Shown: piece by piece, positions 49,251-57,591 of the stretch
Layout of the letters: every line of letters begins with the position of its first letter
How positions within the stretch are numbered: the first letter of the stretch is position 1
Assembly: GCF_051903925.1 (NCBI RefSeq)
Contig: NZ_CP173678.1
Coordinates: 2,914,001-2,978,000 of the forward strand
Origin: G051903925 sp051903925
GTDB taxonomy: Bacteria > Pseudomonadota > Alphaproteobacteria > Zavarziniales > Zavarziniaceae
Length of the DNA stretch: 64,000 nucleotides
Direction of reading: 5' to 3'
Notes under the pieces: generated by a model
Told to the model about the DNA's origin: nothing
Database searches by the model: none
Seen by the model: the letters and a program-made list of their open reading frames with translations, nothing else
Program-made: the position numbers and the translations under genes

Positions 49251-49872
49251 CGCGAACACCTCTCCGGGAACCCGGTGCGCCCGATCCTGGGCGCGCCGGG
49301 TCGTACCGGCCCTGGGCCTGGTTGCCCTGGCCGTGTCGCTGTCGGCGTGCGAGACGGTCACCGATTCCGCCTGTCCCAGTGTCGCCCGCCTGAAGGATAC
49401 GGAACGCGTGACCGTGTTCCGTCCCGGCAGCGGGCGCGACATCACCGACATCCTCTACGAGGGCGAGGTGACGCAGGTGGCGCTGACCTGCCGTGCGCGC
49501 GACGAATCGATCAGCGTCGACGTGAAGCTGGCCGTGGTGGCCCGGCGCGGCCCGGTGTCGGACATCGGCGATGCGGAGCAGCCGATCTTCGCCGTCGCGG
49601 CGCGGGGCGAGGCGGTGGCGCTGCGTACGGGCGAGATGCTGGACCTCTCATTCAACCGCGACGGTGTCGCGATCGAGGAGACCACCGTCTCGTTCGAAAT
49701 CCCGCGGGAGGGCCAGGAGAGCCCGCGTGCCCTGGATGTGCTCGTGGGCTTTGTCCTGACGCGCGAGCAGCTGGCCTTCAACCGCTTCCGCGCGGGGGCG
49801 TTTCCGGTGCCGCAGGCGGCCCCCGACACGGTCCCGCTGGAAGCGCCCGAGGCCGTCCTGCCGCCCGAGTAG
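49213..49872 (+). CDS. Hypothetical lipoprotein
   Basis: 219 residues from ATG 49213, inside the last 38 bp of the transporter gene; no better start is visible, since the frame has no ATG, GTG or TTG close after the GAAGGGAG at about 49233. The signal peptide is long: RCARSWARRVVPALGLVALA then VSLSAC, a good lipobox with Cys about residue 46. The mature protein is mostly beta (VTVFRPGSGRDITDILYEGE; VDVKLAVVARRGPVSD; TVSFEIPREGQ) with a Pro-rich tail. Unknown family; probably a periplasmic partner of the transporter, as inferred from coupling. Confidence 0.68.
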   Translation: MAAWWCRRELGISANTSPGTRCARSWARRVVPALGLVALAVSLSACETVTDSACPSVARLKDTERVTVFRPGSGRDITDILYEGEVTQVALTCRARDESISVDVKLAVVARRGPVSDIGDAEQPIFAVAARGEAVALRTGEMLDLSFNRDGVAIEETTVSFEIPREGQESPRALDVLVGFVLTREQLAFNRFRAGAFPVPQAAPDTVPLEAPEAVLPPE

Positions 49873-49940
49873 CGCGCCCTGCGCCGCCACGGCCCCTTGC
49901 CTTTCGCGGCGGGCCGTGGTGTAGCTGTCGGCAGGTCAGT

Positions 49941-50148
49941 ACGACCCCTGTGGGAGAGCCCGGCGAGGAGCCGGCGCCGAAGGAGCAACCGCCCCGGAAA
50001 CTCTCAGGCACCCAGGACCGCAGGGGGTAGACCGCTCTGGAAAGCGGACCGGGCCATCAGGGCCGCGGTCCCACCGACGGAGTAAGCCGTCCGTCCTGGC
50101 GCTGCCTGGGCGGGCTGGTCAATCTCTCAGGTCACCGGACAGAGGGGG
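49941..50148 (+). ncRNA. Tandem glycine riboswitch
   Basis: Two aptamers in series precede gcvT. The first contains GGGAGAG (about 49952), GCCGAAGGAGCAACCGCC, GGAAACTCTCAGGCACC and GGACCG. The second contains GGAAAGCGGACCG, CCACCGACGGAGTAAGCC, then AATCTCTCAGGTCACCGGAC and AGAGGGG. These are the conserved GAAGGAGCAA / CTCTCAGG blocks of the glycine riboswitch. Glycine binding normally turns on glycine-cleavage genes. The expression platform (about 50130-50200) shows no U-tract, so control may be at translation of gcvT. Boundaries are approximate. Confidence 0.95.
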
Positions 50149-50204
50149 CATGGTGTGCGCAAGCAATTGCGCCCGCGATGCGCATTCTGTTGGGGGCCTG
50201 GCCG

Positions 50205-51305
50205 GTGACCGATCTACTCCGCACTCCGCTTTACGACCTGCACCGCAGCCTGGGCGCGCGCATCGTGCCCTTTGCCGGCTACGAGATGCCGGTCCAGTAC
50301 CCCGCCGGAATCCTGGCCGAGCACCGCCACACCCGCGCCGCCGCGTCGCTGTTCGACGTCAGTCACATGGGTCAGGTGCGGATCTCCGGCCCTGACGCGA
50401 TCGCCGCCATCGAGCGCCTGGTGCCCGGCGACATCGCCGCCCTGGCGACCGGGCAGGTCCGCTACACGATGTTCACCAACGAGCGCGGCGGCATCCTGGA
50501 CGACCTGATGGTGCAGCGTCGCGCCGCCGACCTGATCCTGGTGGTCAACGCGGCCAACAAGCATGCCGACATCGCCCACATGGACGAGCATCTGGTCGGC
50601 CACCGGGTCGAGTATCTGCGCCATCGCGCGCTTCTGGCGCTGCAGGGGCCGAAGGCGGCTGCGGTGCTGGCCCGTCACGCCCCGGGGGTCGAGTCGATGC
50701 CCTTCATGAGCGCGCTCGCCGTCGACATCGACCGCTTCCTGGCCTGCATCATCACCCGCTCCGGCTACACGGGCGAGGACGGGTTCGAGATCAGCTGCGA
50801 GGACAAGGACGCCGCCGCCCTGGCCACGCGCCTCCTGGACGAGCCGGAGGTCGAGGCAGCGGGCCTGGGCGCCCGCGATTCGCTCCGGCTGGAGGCCGGC
50901 CTGTGCCTGCACGGGCACGACATCACGGCCCAGACGACGCCGATCGAGGCGGGCCTTGCCTGGACGATCAGCAAGCGGCGCCGGGCGGAAGGTGGCTTTC
51001 CCGGCGCCGATGTCATCCTGGGCCAGCTCCGCGACGGCCCGCCGCGTCGTCGTGTCGGCCTGCGCCTGGACGGACGCCAGCCCGCGCGCGAGGGGGCGGA
51101 AGTTGTTGGCCCGGACGGCGCCGTGGTCGGCGTCCTTACTTCCGGGGGCGTCGGTCCCAGCCTGGATGTGCCCATCGCCATGGCCTATGTCCCGCCCGCG
51201 CTCGGCAAGGCCGGGCAGGCACTGGCCGTCCGCGTGCGCGGCAAGGACTTGCCCGCCCAGGTCGTGGCCATGCCCTTTGCCCCGCATCGCTATTTCCGCG
51301 GCTGA
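50205..51305 (+). CDS. gcvT: Aminomethyltransferase, glycine cleavage T protein
   Basis: 366 residues from GTG 50205, with GGGGG 8 nt upstream; the family begins with TDLLRTPLYDLH exactly here. ATG 50178 is an alternative but has no ribosome site. The T protein transfers the methylene group from lipoyl-H-protein to tetrahydrofolate and releases ammonia. Motifs: PFAGYEMPVQYPAGILAEHR, SLFDVSHMGQVRISGPDA, RYTMFTNERGGILDDLMV, ITRSGYTGEDGFEISC and LGARDSLRLEAGLCLHGHD. First gene of gcvT-gcvH-gcvPA-gcvPB under a glycine riboswitch. Confidence 0.96.
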   Translation: MTDLLRTPLYDLHRSLGARIVPFAGYEMPVQYPAGILAEHRHTRAAASLFDVSHMGQVRISGPDAIAAIERLVPGDIAALATGQVRYTMFTNERGGILDDLMVQRRAADLILVVNAANKHADIAHMDEHLVGHRVEYLRHRALLALQGPKAAAVLARHAPGVESMPFMSALAVDIDRFLACIITRSGYTGEDGFEISCEDKDAAALATRLLDEPEVEAAGLGARDSLRLEAGLCLHGHDITAQTTPIEAGLAWTISKRRRAEGGFPGADVILGQLRDGPPRRRVGLRLDGRQPAREGAEVVGPDGAVVGVLTSGGVGPSLDVPIAMAYVPPALGKAGQALAVRVRGKDLPAQVVAMPFAPHRYFRG

Positions 51306-51355
51306 GGCCGCTCCTTCGAACCCGTCATCGCAATTCCGAGCCTGGAGAACTCCCC

Positions 51356-51724
51356 TTGCTGCGCTTCACACAGGATCATGAGTGGATCCGGGTCGAGGGC
51401 GACCTCGGCACCGTCGGCATCACGCCCTATGCCCAGGAGCAGTTGGGCGATGTGGTCTTCGTCGACCTGCCCGAGCCTGGGCGCGAGGTCGCCAAGGGGG
51501 GCGAGGCCGCGGTCGTGGAGTCGGTCAAGGCCGCGTCCGAGATCTATGCCCCGGCCGGCGGCACGGTCGAGGCGGTGAATCCCCGACTGGCCGACGAGCC
51601 GGCGCTGGTCAACACGGACCCGCTGGGCGACGGCTGGTTCTTCTCCCTGCGCCTGGCCGATGCGGCCGAGTTGGACGGGCTCATGGATCAGGCGGCCTAT
51701 GACGCCTTTGTCGCGGGGCTCTGA
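51356..51724 (+). CDS. gcvH: Glycine cleavage H protein
   Basis: 122 residues from TTG 51356; GGAGA (51344-51348) is 7 nt upstream and no ATG fits. H protein carries the lipoyl-bound aminomethyl group among P, T and L proteins. The sequence LRFTQDHEWIRVEGDLGTVG, ITPYAQEQLGDVVFVDLPEP, and lipoylation site VVESVKAASEIYAPAGG (Lys about residue 59) are diagnostic. Lies 50 bp after gcvT and 3 bp before gcvPA. Confidence 0.96.
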   Translation: MLRFTQDHEWIRVEGDLGTVGITPYAQEQLGDVVFVDLPEPGREVAKGGEAAVVESVKAASEIYAPAGGTVEAVNPRLADEPALVNTDPLGDGWFFSLRLADAAELDGLMDQAAYDAFVAGL

Positions 51725-51727
51725 CAC

Positions 51728-53077
51728 GTGCGCTACCTGCCTTTGACCGAGGCCGATCGCGGCGCGATGCTGGCCCGCGTCGGCGTCGGCGCGATCGACG
51801 ACCTGTTCACGGATGTCCCCGCAGGCGCGCTGCTCGCGGCTCCGGTCGACCTGCCCCGCGCGGCCGGCGAACTGGCCGTGGAGCGGACGCTGACGGCGCT
51901 GGCCCGGCGCAACCTGTCCGCGGGCGAGGTGCCGAGCTTCCTGGGCTGCGGCGCCTACCGCCATCATGTCCCGGCCGCCGTCGATCACCTGATCCAGCGT
52001 GGCGAGTTCCTGACCAGCTACACGCCCTATCAGCCGGAAATCGCGCAAGGGACGTTGCAGTACCTGTTCGAGTTCCAGACCCAGGTGGCCCTGCTGACCG
52101 GCATGGATGTGGCCAATGCCTCCATGTACGACGGGGCCACGGCGGCGGCGGAGGCCGTGCTGATGGCGCGGCGCGTCACGCGCCGTACTGACGTCGTGCT
52201 GGCCGGAAACCTGCACCCGCATTACGCCGCGACCATCCGCACGCATGCGGAACTGGGCGCCGGCGGGCAGGTGGTGCAGGCGTCCGCCGATCCCGCGGGA
52301 GGCAATGACGGCGCGGCCGACGTGGGCAAGGCGACTGCCTGCCTGGTCGTGCAGACCCCCGACGTGTTCGGCCGACCCGTCGACCTGGTGCCGCTGGCAG
52401 AGGCGGCGCACGCCGTGGGCGCGCTGCTGGTCGTCGTGGTCACCGAGGTGGTCGCACTGGGCCTGCTGGAGCCGCCGGGCGCCCAGGGCGCCGATATCGT
52501 CGTGGGCGAGGGGCAGGGCCTGGGCGTCGGCCTGAACTTCGGCGGCCCGCACCTGGGCCTGTTCGCGACACGCGACAAGTACGTGCGGCAGATGCCGGGC
52601 CGCCTGGCCGGCGCCACGGTCGATGCGGCGGGCCGGCCCGGCTTCGTGCTGACCCTGTCGGCGCGCGAGCAGCACATCCGGCGCGAGAAGGCGACGTCCA
52701 ACATCTGCACCAATTCGGGCCTGTGTGCGCTGGCCTTCACCATTCATCTCAGCCTGCTGGGGGAGGCGGGGCTGACCCGCCTGGCGCGCCTGAACCACGA
52801 GGCCGCCTGCCGCCTGGCCGACCGGCTGGAGGCCGTGAAGGGGGTGCGCCTTGCCACGCCTGCCTTCTTCAACGAACTGACCGTGCGCCTGGGACAGCCC
52901 GCCGGCCCGGTGGTCGATGCCCTGGCGCAACGCGGCGTCCTGGCCGGCGTGCCCGGAGCGCGGTTGTGGCCAGGTGCGGCGGATCTTGATGACGTCCTGA
53001 TCCTGGCGGCCACCGAGTTGACGACGGACGAGGACATGGACGCCCTGGTGGCGTCGCTTTCCGAGGTGCTGGCATGA
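51728..53077 (+). CDS. gcvPA: Glycine decarboxylase P protein, subunit 1
   Basis: 449 residues from GTG 51728. The N-terminal half of the split P protein, with SYTPYQPEIAQGTLQYLFEF, QTQVALLTGMDVANASMYDG, ATAAAEAVLMARRVTRRTD and LNFGGPHLGLFATRDKYVRQ, PGRLAGATVD, NICTNSGLCALAFTIHLSLL. It forms an alpha2beta2 enzyme with GcvPB, which carries the PLP lysine. Separate subunits are the bacterial alternative to the fused GcvP. Overlaps gcvPB (53074-53077, ATGA). Confidence 0.96.
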   Translation: MRYLPLTEADRGAMLARVGVGAIDDLFTDVPAGALLAAPVDLPRAAGELAVERTLTALARRNLSAGEVPSFLGCGAYRHHVPAAVDHLIQRGEFLTSYTPYQPEIAQGTLQYLFEFQTQVALLTGMDVANASMYDGATAAAEAVLMARRVTRRTDVVLAGNLHPHYAATIRTHAELGAGGQVVQASADPAGGNDGAADVGKATACLVVQTPDVFGRPVDLVPLAEAAHAVGALLVVVVTEVVALGLLEPPGAQGADIVVGEGQGLGVGLNFGGPHLGLFATRDKYVRQMPGRLAGATVDAAGRPGFVLTLSAREQHIRREKATSNICTNSGLCALAFTIHLSLLGEAGLTRLARLNHEAACRLADRLEAVKGVRLATPAFFNELTVRLGQPAGPVVDALAQRGVLAGVPGARLWPGAADLDDVLILAATELTTDEDMDALVASLSEVLA

Positions 53078-54633
53078 ACGAGCAGGGACGGCCCAGCCGG
53101 CCGGCGGCCAACGACGCGGGCACCCCGATCGGGGCCACGATATCCGGCAATCGCGGCCTGGATATCGAGGAGCCCTTGATCTTCACCCTGGGGGAGGAGG
53201 GGCGCACCGGCGTCGACCTGCCCGTGCCCGACGGGACCGCGCTGCGCCTGGGTCCCGCGCGGGCCCGGCGTGGCATCGGCCTGCCTGGCCTGGCCGAGCC
53301 CCAGGTGGTGCGCCACTACACCCGGCTGTCGCGCCGCAACTATGCGATCGACCTGGGCATCTTCCCGCTCGGCTCGTGCACGATGAAGCACAATCCGCGC
53401 CTGAACGAGCGGATGGCGCGGCTGCCCGGCTTTGCCGACCTGCATCCGATGCAGCCGATCTCCACCATCCAGGGTGCGCTGGCCGTGATGGACCGGCTCA
53501 GCCATTGGCTGTGTGTCCTGACCGGCATGCCGGGCGTCGCCCTGGTGCCCAAGGCAGGGGCCCAGGGCGAGTTGTGCGGGCTGATGGCGATCCGCGCCGC
53601 GCTGGCCGCGCGGGGCGAGACGCGCACCCGTGTCCTGGTGCCCGAGTCGGCGCACGGCACGAACCCGGCGACGGCGGCAGCCTGCGGCTATGTCGTCGAT
53701 CCGGTTCCGGCGACTGCGGACGGCCGCGTCGACCTCGCCGCGTTCAAGGCCAAGCTGGGTCCGGACGTGGCGGCGGTCATGCTGACCAACCCCAATACCT
53801 GTGGCCTGTTCGAGCGTGACGTGAAGGCGGTTGCCGACGCGATCCACGAGGCCGGCGGCTTCTTCTACTGCGATGGGGCCAACTTCAACGCGGTGGTGGG
53901 CAAGGTGCGGCCCGGCGACCTGGGCATCGACGCGATGCACATCAACCTGCACAAGACCTTCTCCACCCCCCATGGCGGGGGCGGGCCGGGCAGCGGCCCG
54001 GTCGTGCTGTCCGCGGCCCTGGTGCCGTTCGCGCCGCGGCCGCGCGTGGTGCGCGACGGCGACGGCTTCACCCTGGACGAGGGCGACGGCGGCGAGGACG
54101 GCGTGGTGGGCCGCCTCTCGGCCTTTCACGGGCAGATGGGCATGTTCGTGCGGGCCCTGGCCTACATGATGAGCCATGGCAGCGACGGCCTGGCCCAGGC
54201 GGCCGGCGACGCCGTGCTTTCCGCCAACTATATCCTGGCCTCGCTCAAGGACGTCATGAGCGCGCCGTTCGGCGATGGCCCCTGCATGCACGAGGCGCTG
54301 TTCGACGACACGTTCCTGGAGGGGACCGGCGTCACCATGCTGGACTTCGCCAAGGCGATGATCGACGAGGGTTTCCACCCGCCCACCATGTATTTCCCCC
54401 TGGTGGTTCATGGCGCGCTTCTGGTCGAACCGACCGAGAGCGAATCGCGGGAGAGCCTGGACCAGTTCATCGCCGTCCTGCGCGGCCTGGCGGAACAGGC
54501 CAAGTCGGGGCAGGCGGAGCGCTTCACCCAGGCGCCGACCCTGACCCCCCGCCGCCGCCTGGACGAGACCCAGGCCGCGCGGCAGCCCGTCCTGCGCTGG
54601 CGCCCGCCCGCGCTGCCCAAGGCGGCCGAGTAG
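53074..54633 (+). CDS. gcvPB: Glycine decarboxylase P protein, subunit 2 (PLP-binding)
   Basis: 519 residues. The PLP lysine is in MHINLHKTFSTPHGGGGPGS. Further motifs: LSRRNYAIDLGIFPLGSCTM, KHNPRLNERMARLPGFADLH, ESAHGTNPATAAACGY, and MLTNPNTCGLFERDVKAV. Decarboxylates glycine and passes aminomethyl to GcvH. Last gene of the operon, followed by an intergenic element at 54711. Intact, standard length. Confidence 0.97.
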   Translation: MNEQGRPSRPAANDAGTPIGATISGNRGLDIEEPLIFTLGEEGRTGVDLPVPDGTALRLGPARARRGIGLPGLAEPQVVRHYTRLSRRNYAIDLGIFPLGSCTMKHNPRLNERMARLPGFADLHPMQPISTIQGALAVMDRLSHWLCVLTGMPGVALVPKAGAQGELCGLMAIRAALAARGETRTRVLVPESAHGTNPATAAACGYVVDPVPATADGRVDLAAFKAKLGPDVAAVMLTNPNTCGLFERDVKAVADAIHEAGGFFYCDGANFNAVVGKVRPGDLGIDAMHINLHKTFSTPHGGGGPGSGPVVLSAALVPFAPRPRVVRDGDGFTLDEGDGGEDGVVGRLSAFHGQMGMFVRALAYMMSHGSDGLAQAAGDAVLSANYILASLKDVMSAPFGDGPCMHEALFDDTFLEGTGVTMLDFAKAMIDEGFHPPTMYFPLVVHGALLVEPTESESRESLDQFIAVLRGLAEQAKSGQAERFTQAPTLTPRRRLDETQAARQPVLRWRPPALPKAAE

Positions 54634-54710
54634 AGGCGCGCACTGCCCTTCCCCTTCTCCGTCGCACAGTGATGGGGAAGGGGGCGTGGTCACGGCTCAG
54701 CATCCCGTTG

Positions 54711-54797
54711 ATCCCCGCGAAAGCGGGGATCCGGGAGTCGCAGGAACCTGCGCTTGGGGCCCTGGATCCCCGGCGTGGCGGGGATGAGCGGGGATGG
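54711..54797. repeat. Palindromic intergenic element, ATCCCCGC type
   Basis: ATCCCCGCGAAAGCGGGGAT (54711-54730) is a perfect hairpin with a GAAA loop. A second hairpin follows, ATCCCC-ggcgtggc-GGGGAT (54766-54785), in the same arrangement as a widespread alphaproteobacterial repeat. Located between gcvPB and the atp operon, which are convergent, so it may help end both transcripts. Confidence 0.75.
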
Positions 54798-54908
54798 GGG
54801 CGTGACAGTAGCCCCGTTCAATTGAGGTGACGGAGGCATTCAACGGGCGCGAGCACGAGGTTCAAGGTGCCGCGCGCAAGCCCACGACAACGCACACTCC
54901 ACAAACAG

Positions 54909-54933
54909 AAACGGCGCCCAGTGGGCGCCGTTT
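54909..54933 (-). terminator. Intrinsic terminator of the atp (F0) operon
   Basis: AAACGGCGCCC (54909-54919) and GGGCGCCGTTT (54923-54933) form an 11-bp stem with a 3-nt loop. On the minus strand it is followed by a T-rich TTTCTGTTTGT run, 25 bp beyond the atpF stop. Confidence 0.85.
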
Positions 54934-54957
54934 CCGTCTTGGCTTGGGTGCCAGTCC

Positions 54958-55449
54958 TCAGTGCAGGCGACGGCCGGTGTCAGCGATCGCCTTGTCGATC
55001 AGGGCCGCCTGTTCGGCGGGGCCCAGCGACTTCGCGATCACGTCGCGCGCGGCGGCGATGGCCGCGTCGACAGCTGCTGCACGGACCTCTGCCGCGGCCT
55101 TCTGCTCGGCCTGGGCGATGCGGTCGAGCGCCTGCTGCGTCCGCCGGGCGACGGCCGCGTCAAGATCGATCGCGGCCTGTGCCGCCAGCGCCTGGGCTTC
55201 CGCCTTGGCGTCGGCCAGGACCTGGTCGGCGCGGGAGGCGGCCTCGGCCTGCCGGGTCTTCCAGGTGGACAGGGCGGCAAATGCCTCCTCCCGCAGGGCG
55301 CGGGCCTGGTCCAGTTCGGCCTTGATCGTGGCGCTGCGCTTGTCGAGCAGCGCCGTGACCGTGGCCGGAACCTTGACGTAGATCAGGATGCCGACGAACA
55401 CGAAGAACGCGGCGGCGACCCAGAAGGTCGTATCGCTGAACAATTCCAT
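54958..55449 (-). CDS. atpF: ATP synthase F0 subunit b
   Basis: 163 residues. N-terminal membrane helix (FWVAAAFFVFVGILIYVKVP, about 9-28) and a long Ala-rich charged coiled coil (about 35-150) forming the peripheral stalk. The ATG overlaps the b' stop by one base (55449). Closing gene of the atpI-atpB-atpE-atpF'-atpF operon; F1 genes are not adjacent, the normal arrangement for alphaproteobacteria. Confidence 0.92.
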   Translation of the reverse strand: MELFSDTTFWVAAAFFVFVGILIYVKVPATVTALLDKRSATIKAELDQARALREEAFAALSTWKTRQAEAASRADQVLADAKAEAQALAAQAAIDLDAAVARRTQQALDRIAQAEQKAAAEVRAAAVDAAIAAARDVIAKSLGPAEQAALIDKAIADTGRRLH

Positions 55450-56135
55450 CAGGACTGCCCCTTCGCGATCGCTGCGTCGACCGCAGCGCTCAGCACCTGC
55501 GGCTCGGCCGACCGGCCCAGCAGCTTCTCGACCACCGCTCCGGCGACATCCGCAGCGACGCCCCGCACTTCGGCCAAGCCTGCGGCGCGGGCCGCCTGGA
55601 TGCGCTGCTCCGCCTCGCGTGCCTCGGCCCCCAGACGGGCTTCAAGCTCGGCCTTGCGCTTGTCCGCCTGCGCCGTCAGCGCGGCGCGGGCCTCGTTGAC
55701 GATGGCAAGCGCTGCGGCATGGGCCTCGGCCAGGTTCTTCTCATAGGCGGCCTGCGCTGCCTGGGCCTGGGCCCGCAGGGCCTCCGCCTCGGCCAGGTCG
55801 CCCTGGATACGGCGAGCCCGATCCTCCAGCACCCGCCCGACCGGGGGCAGGGCGACGCGCGACATCGCGATGTAGAGCACGATGAACGCGACGATCAGCC
55901 AGAAGATCTGAGGCGCGAAGTCCTCGAACCGAAGCTGGGGCAGGCCGCTCTTCTGGGTATGCGGCTCGGCATGGATCTCGCCGACCTCGCCCACGGAGGC
56001 GGGGGGCACCACGTCGATGACGGTGGCGCCTGGCGCTCCGGGCTGGCCTGCCGGCGGCTGGGTCGTCTGCGCGACCGCAGCAGGCCCCGCCAGAACCAGC
56101 GCGAGCGCCGCCGTGGCAAGCAGACGGGTTGCCAT
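55449..56135 (-). CDS. atpG: ATP synthase F0 subunit b'
   Basis: 228 residues. Compared with b, it carries a cleavable-looking signal sequence (MATRLLATAALALVLAGPAA) and a Pro-rich segment to about residue 65, then a membrane helix (FWLIVAFIVLYIAMSRVALP, about 78-97) and a long coiled coil. The b' subunit pairs with b in the peripheral stalk, as in photosynthetic and other alphaproteobacteria. An N-terminal extension of this kind is seen in some lineages; whether it is processed is unknown. Confidence 0.9.
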   Translation of the reverse strand: MATRLLATAALALVLAGPAAVAQTTQPPAGQPGAPGATVIDVVPPASVGEVGEIHAEPHTQKSGLPQLRFEDFAPQIFWLIVAFIVLYIAMSRVALPPVGRVLEDRARRIQGDLAEAEALRAQAQAAQAAYEKNLAEAHAAALAIVNEARAALTAQADKRKAELEARLGAEAREAEQRIQAARAAGLAEVRGVAADVAGAVVEKLLGRSAEPQVLSAAVDAAIAKGQS

Positions 56136-56143
56136 GATCCGGC

Positions 56144-56371
56144 TCAGAACACGAAGAGGATGAGCATCGCCACGACGAGGGCGAACAGCGCCACCGACTC
56201 GATCAGCGCGAAGAACAGCATCGCGTTGGCGAACAGGCGGGGAGCCGCCCCCGGATTGCGCAGCGCGCCCTGGAGGAAGTTGCCGAACAGCAGGCCGAGG
56301 CCGATGCCGACGCCGAACAGCGGGATGGTCGCCAGGCCGGCGCCGATCAGCTTTGCAGCTTGCGGGTCCAT
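56144..56371 (-). CDS. atpE: ATP synthase F0 subunit c
   Basis: 75 residues, two membrane helices (about 8-30 and 50-72) joined by a polar loop LQGALRNPGAAPRLFANAM. The proton-binding carboxylate is Glu in FFALIESVALFALVV, and helix 1 has the GVGIGLGLLFGN glycine run. The c ring drives rotation against AtpB. Preceded 40 bp upstream by atpB and followed 8 bp later by b'. Confidence 0.96.
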   Translation of the reverse strand: MDPQAAKLIGAGLATIPLFGVGIGLGLLFGNFLQGALRNPGAAPRLFANAMLFFALIESVALFALVVAMLILFVF

Positions 56372-56411
56372 GAATGCAGTCCTTTCGATGGGATCCGTAA
56401 GAAGACTTGGA

Positions 56412-57149
56412 TCAGTGATGCAGATGGATGGCGTCGTTCAGGTAGATGCAGGTCAGGATCGTGAAGACATAGGCCTGCAGAACGGCGACCAGGAGTTCGA
56501 GCCCGGTCAGTGCCACGATGAACGCGAAGGGCAGCCAGCCACCCGCGATGCCAAGCGCCACAACGAAGCCGGCGAACACCTTGAGCATGGTGTGGCCCGC
56601 CAGCATGTTGGCGAACAGTCGGACCGAAAGGCTGATCGGCCGCATCATGTACGAGATCACCTCGATCACGATGATGAGCGGCGCCAAGACCAGGGGCAGG
56701 CCCTTCGGCAGGAAGTACGAGAAGAAGTGCAGGCCGTGCTTGGCGATGGCCAGCAGCGTCACGCCCAGGAACACGCCGAAGGCCAGCGTGAACGTGACCG
56801 CGATGTGGCTGGTCACCGTGAAGCTGTACGGCAACAGGCCCAGCAGGTTCAGGAACAGGATGAACATGAAGAGCGTGAAGATCAGGGGGAAGTACTTCAT
56901 CCCCGCCGTGCCCACGTTCTCCTTGATCATGTTGGCGATGAACTCGTAGCTGAGTTCGGCCATGGACTGCATCCGGCCGGGCACAAGTGCCTTGGGCCGC
57001 ATCGCCATGACCATGAACAGGGTCACCAGGATGACCGCCGCCGCCATGAACAGCGCCGAGTTCGTGATCGCGGCATCGATCGGCCCCAGTTCCAGGGGCA
57101 CGATCCGCCTGATCTCGAACTGCTCCATCGGGCTATGCCCAGCAGCCAT
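56412..57149 (-). CDS. atpB: ATP synthase F0 subunit a
   Basis: 245 residues, five to six membrane helices. The essential Arg is in RPISLSVRLFANMLAGHTML; further family motifs are KYFPLIFTLFMFILFLNLLG and GLELLVAVLQAYVFTILTCI. It forms the proton half-channels at the c ring. Lies 10 bp after atpI and upstream of atpE. Confidence 0.96.
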   Translation of the reverse strand: MAAGHSPMEQFEIRRIVPLELGPIDAAITNSALFMAAAVILVTLFMVMAMRPKALVPGRMQSMAELSYEFIANMIKENVGTAGMKYFPLIFTLFMFILFLNLLGLLPYSFTVTSHIAVTFTLAFGVFLGVTLLAIAKHGLHFFSYFLPKGLPLVLAPLIIVIEVISYMMRPISLSVRLFANMLAGHTMLKVFAGFVVALGIAGGWLPFAFIVALTGLELLVAVLQAYVFTILTCIYLNDAIHLHH

Positions 57150-57158
57150 GTTCCCGCC

Positions 57159-57479
57159 TTATCCCTGCTTGCGGTCGTTGCGGTCCTGCTCGGCCATCGA
57201 CCGCATCGCGGAGCGGACGACCGTCAGGATCCCGGCAACGCCGCCGAGAATGAAAAACACCACCAGTCCCCAGGGACTGGACCCCAGCAGCAGGTCGAAG
57301 CCGTAGCCGATCGCCCCGCCGACAAAGAAACCCGCGACCAGCTCAACGCCGGCACGCATGGCCAAGCCCATCGCCGTTTCCGGCGGCCGCTCCGAAGCCG
57401 GAGGCTCGTAGCGCTGCTGCATCTCGCGCAGCCTGCGGTCGAGGTCACGAAGGTCGGGTGGCGGCTTCTGATCGGACAT
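57159..57479 (-). CDS. atpI: AtpI/AtpZ-family F0 assembly protein
   Basis: 106 residues from ATG 57479 (the longer frame to 57563 would cover the promoter). N-terminal hydrophilic, helical part (PPDLRDLDRRLREMQQRYEP), then two membrane helices (VELVAGFFVGGAIGYGFDLL; WGLVVFFILGGVAGILTVVR). This is the usual first gene of F0 operons; it assists c-ring assembly and may carry Mg2+. The -10/-35 pair at 57562-57591 lies 83 bp upstream. Confidence 0.9.
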   Translation of the reverse strand: MSDQKPPPDLRDLDRRLREMQQRYEPPASERPPETAMGLAMRAGVELVAGFFVGGAIGYGFDLLLGSSPWGLVVFFILGGVAGILTVVRSAMRSMAEQDRNDRKQG

Positions 57480-57561
57480 CACAAGCTCCCGCGGATGCAG
57501 GCCAACAGGCCAGCAGTCCGGGCCCCGCCCCAACGGCACCCCAGCCCGTCGCGGCGGGCGC

Positions 57562-57591
57562 AACCTATGAGGCGGGCGAACGCGCTGTCAA
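57562..57591 (-). promoter_or_regulatory. Sigma70-like promoter of the F0 operon
   Basis: On the minus strand a perfect TTGACA (57591-57586) is followed after 18 bp by TAGGTT (57567-57562), 83 bp upstream of the atpI ATG. The -10 keeps the TAxxxT pattern. Confidence 0.5.

Larger units (their letters stand above)
54634..54957. other. Intergenic region between gcvPB and atpF
   Basis: Contains a GGGGAAGGG-type inverted repeat (CCTTCCCC at about 54649 with GGGGAAGG at about 54674), the CCCCGC element at 54711-54797, a possible CCCCGTTCAATTGAG stretch around 54813, and the atp operon terminator at 54909-54933. No gene is supported. Confidence 0.6.
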
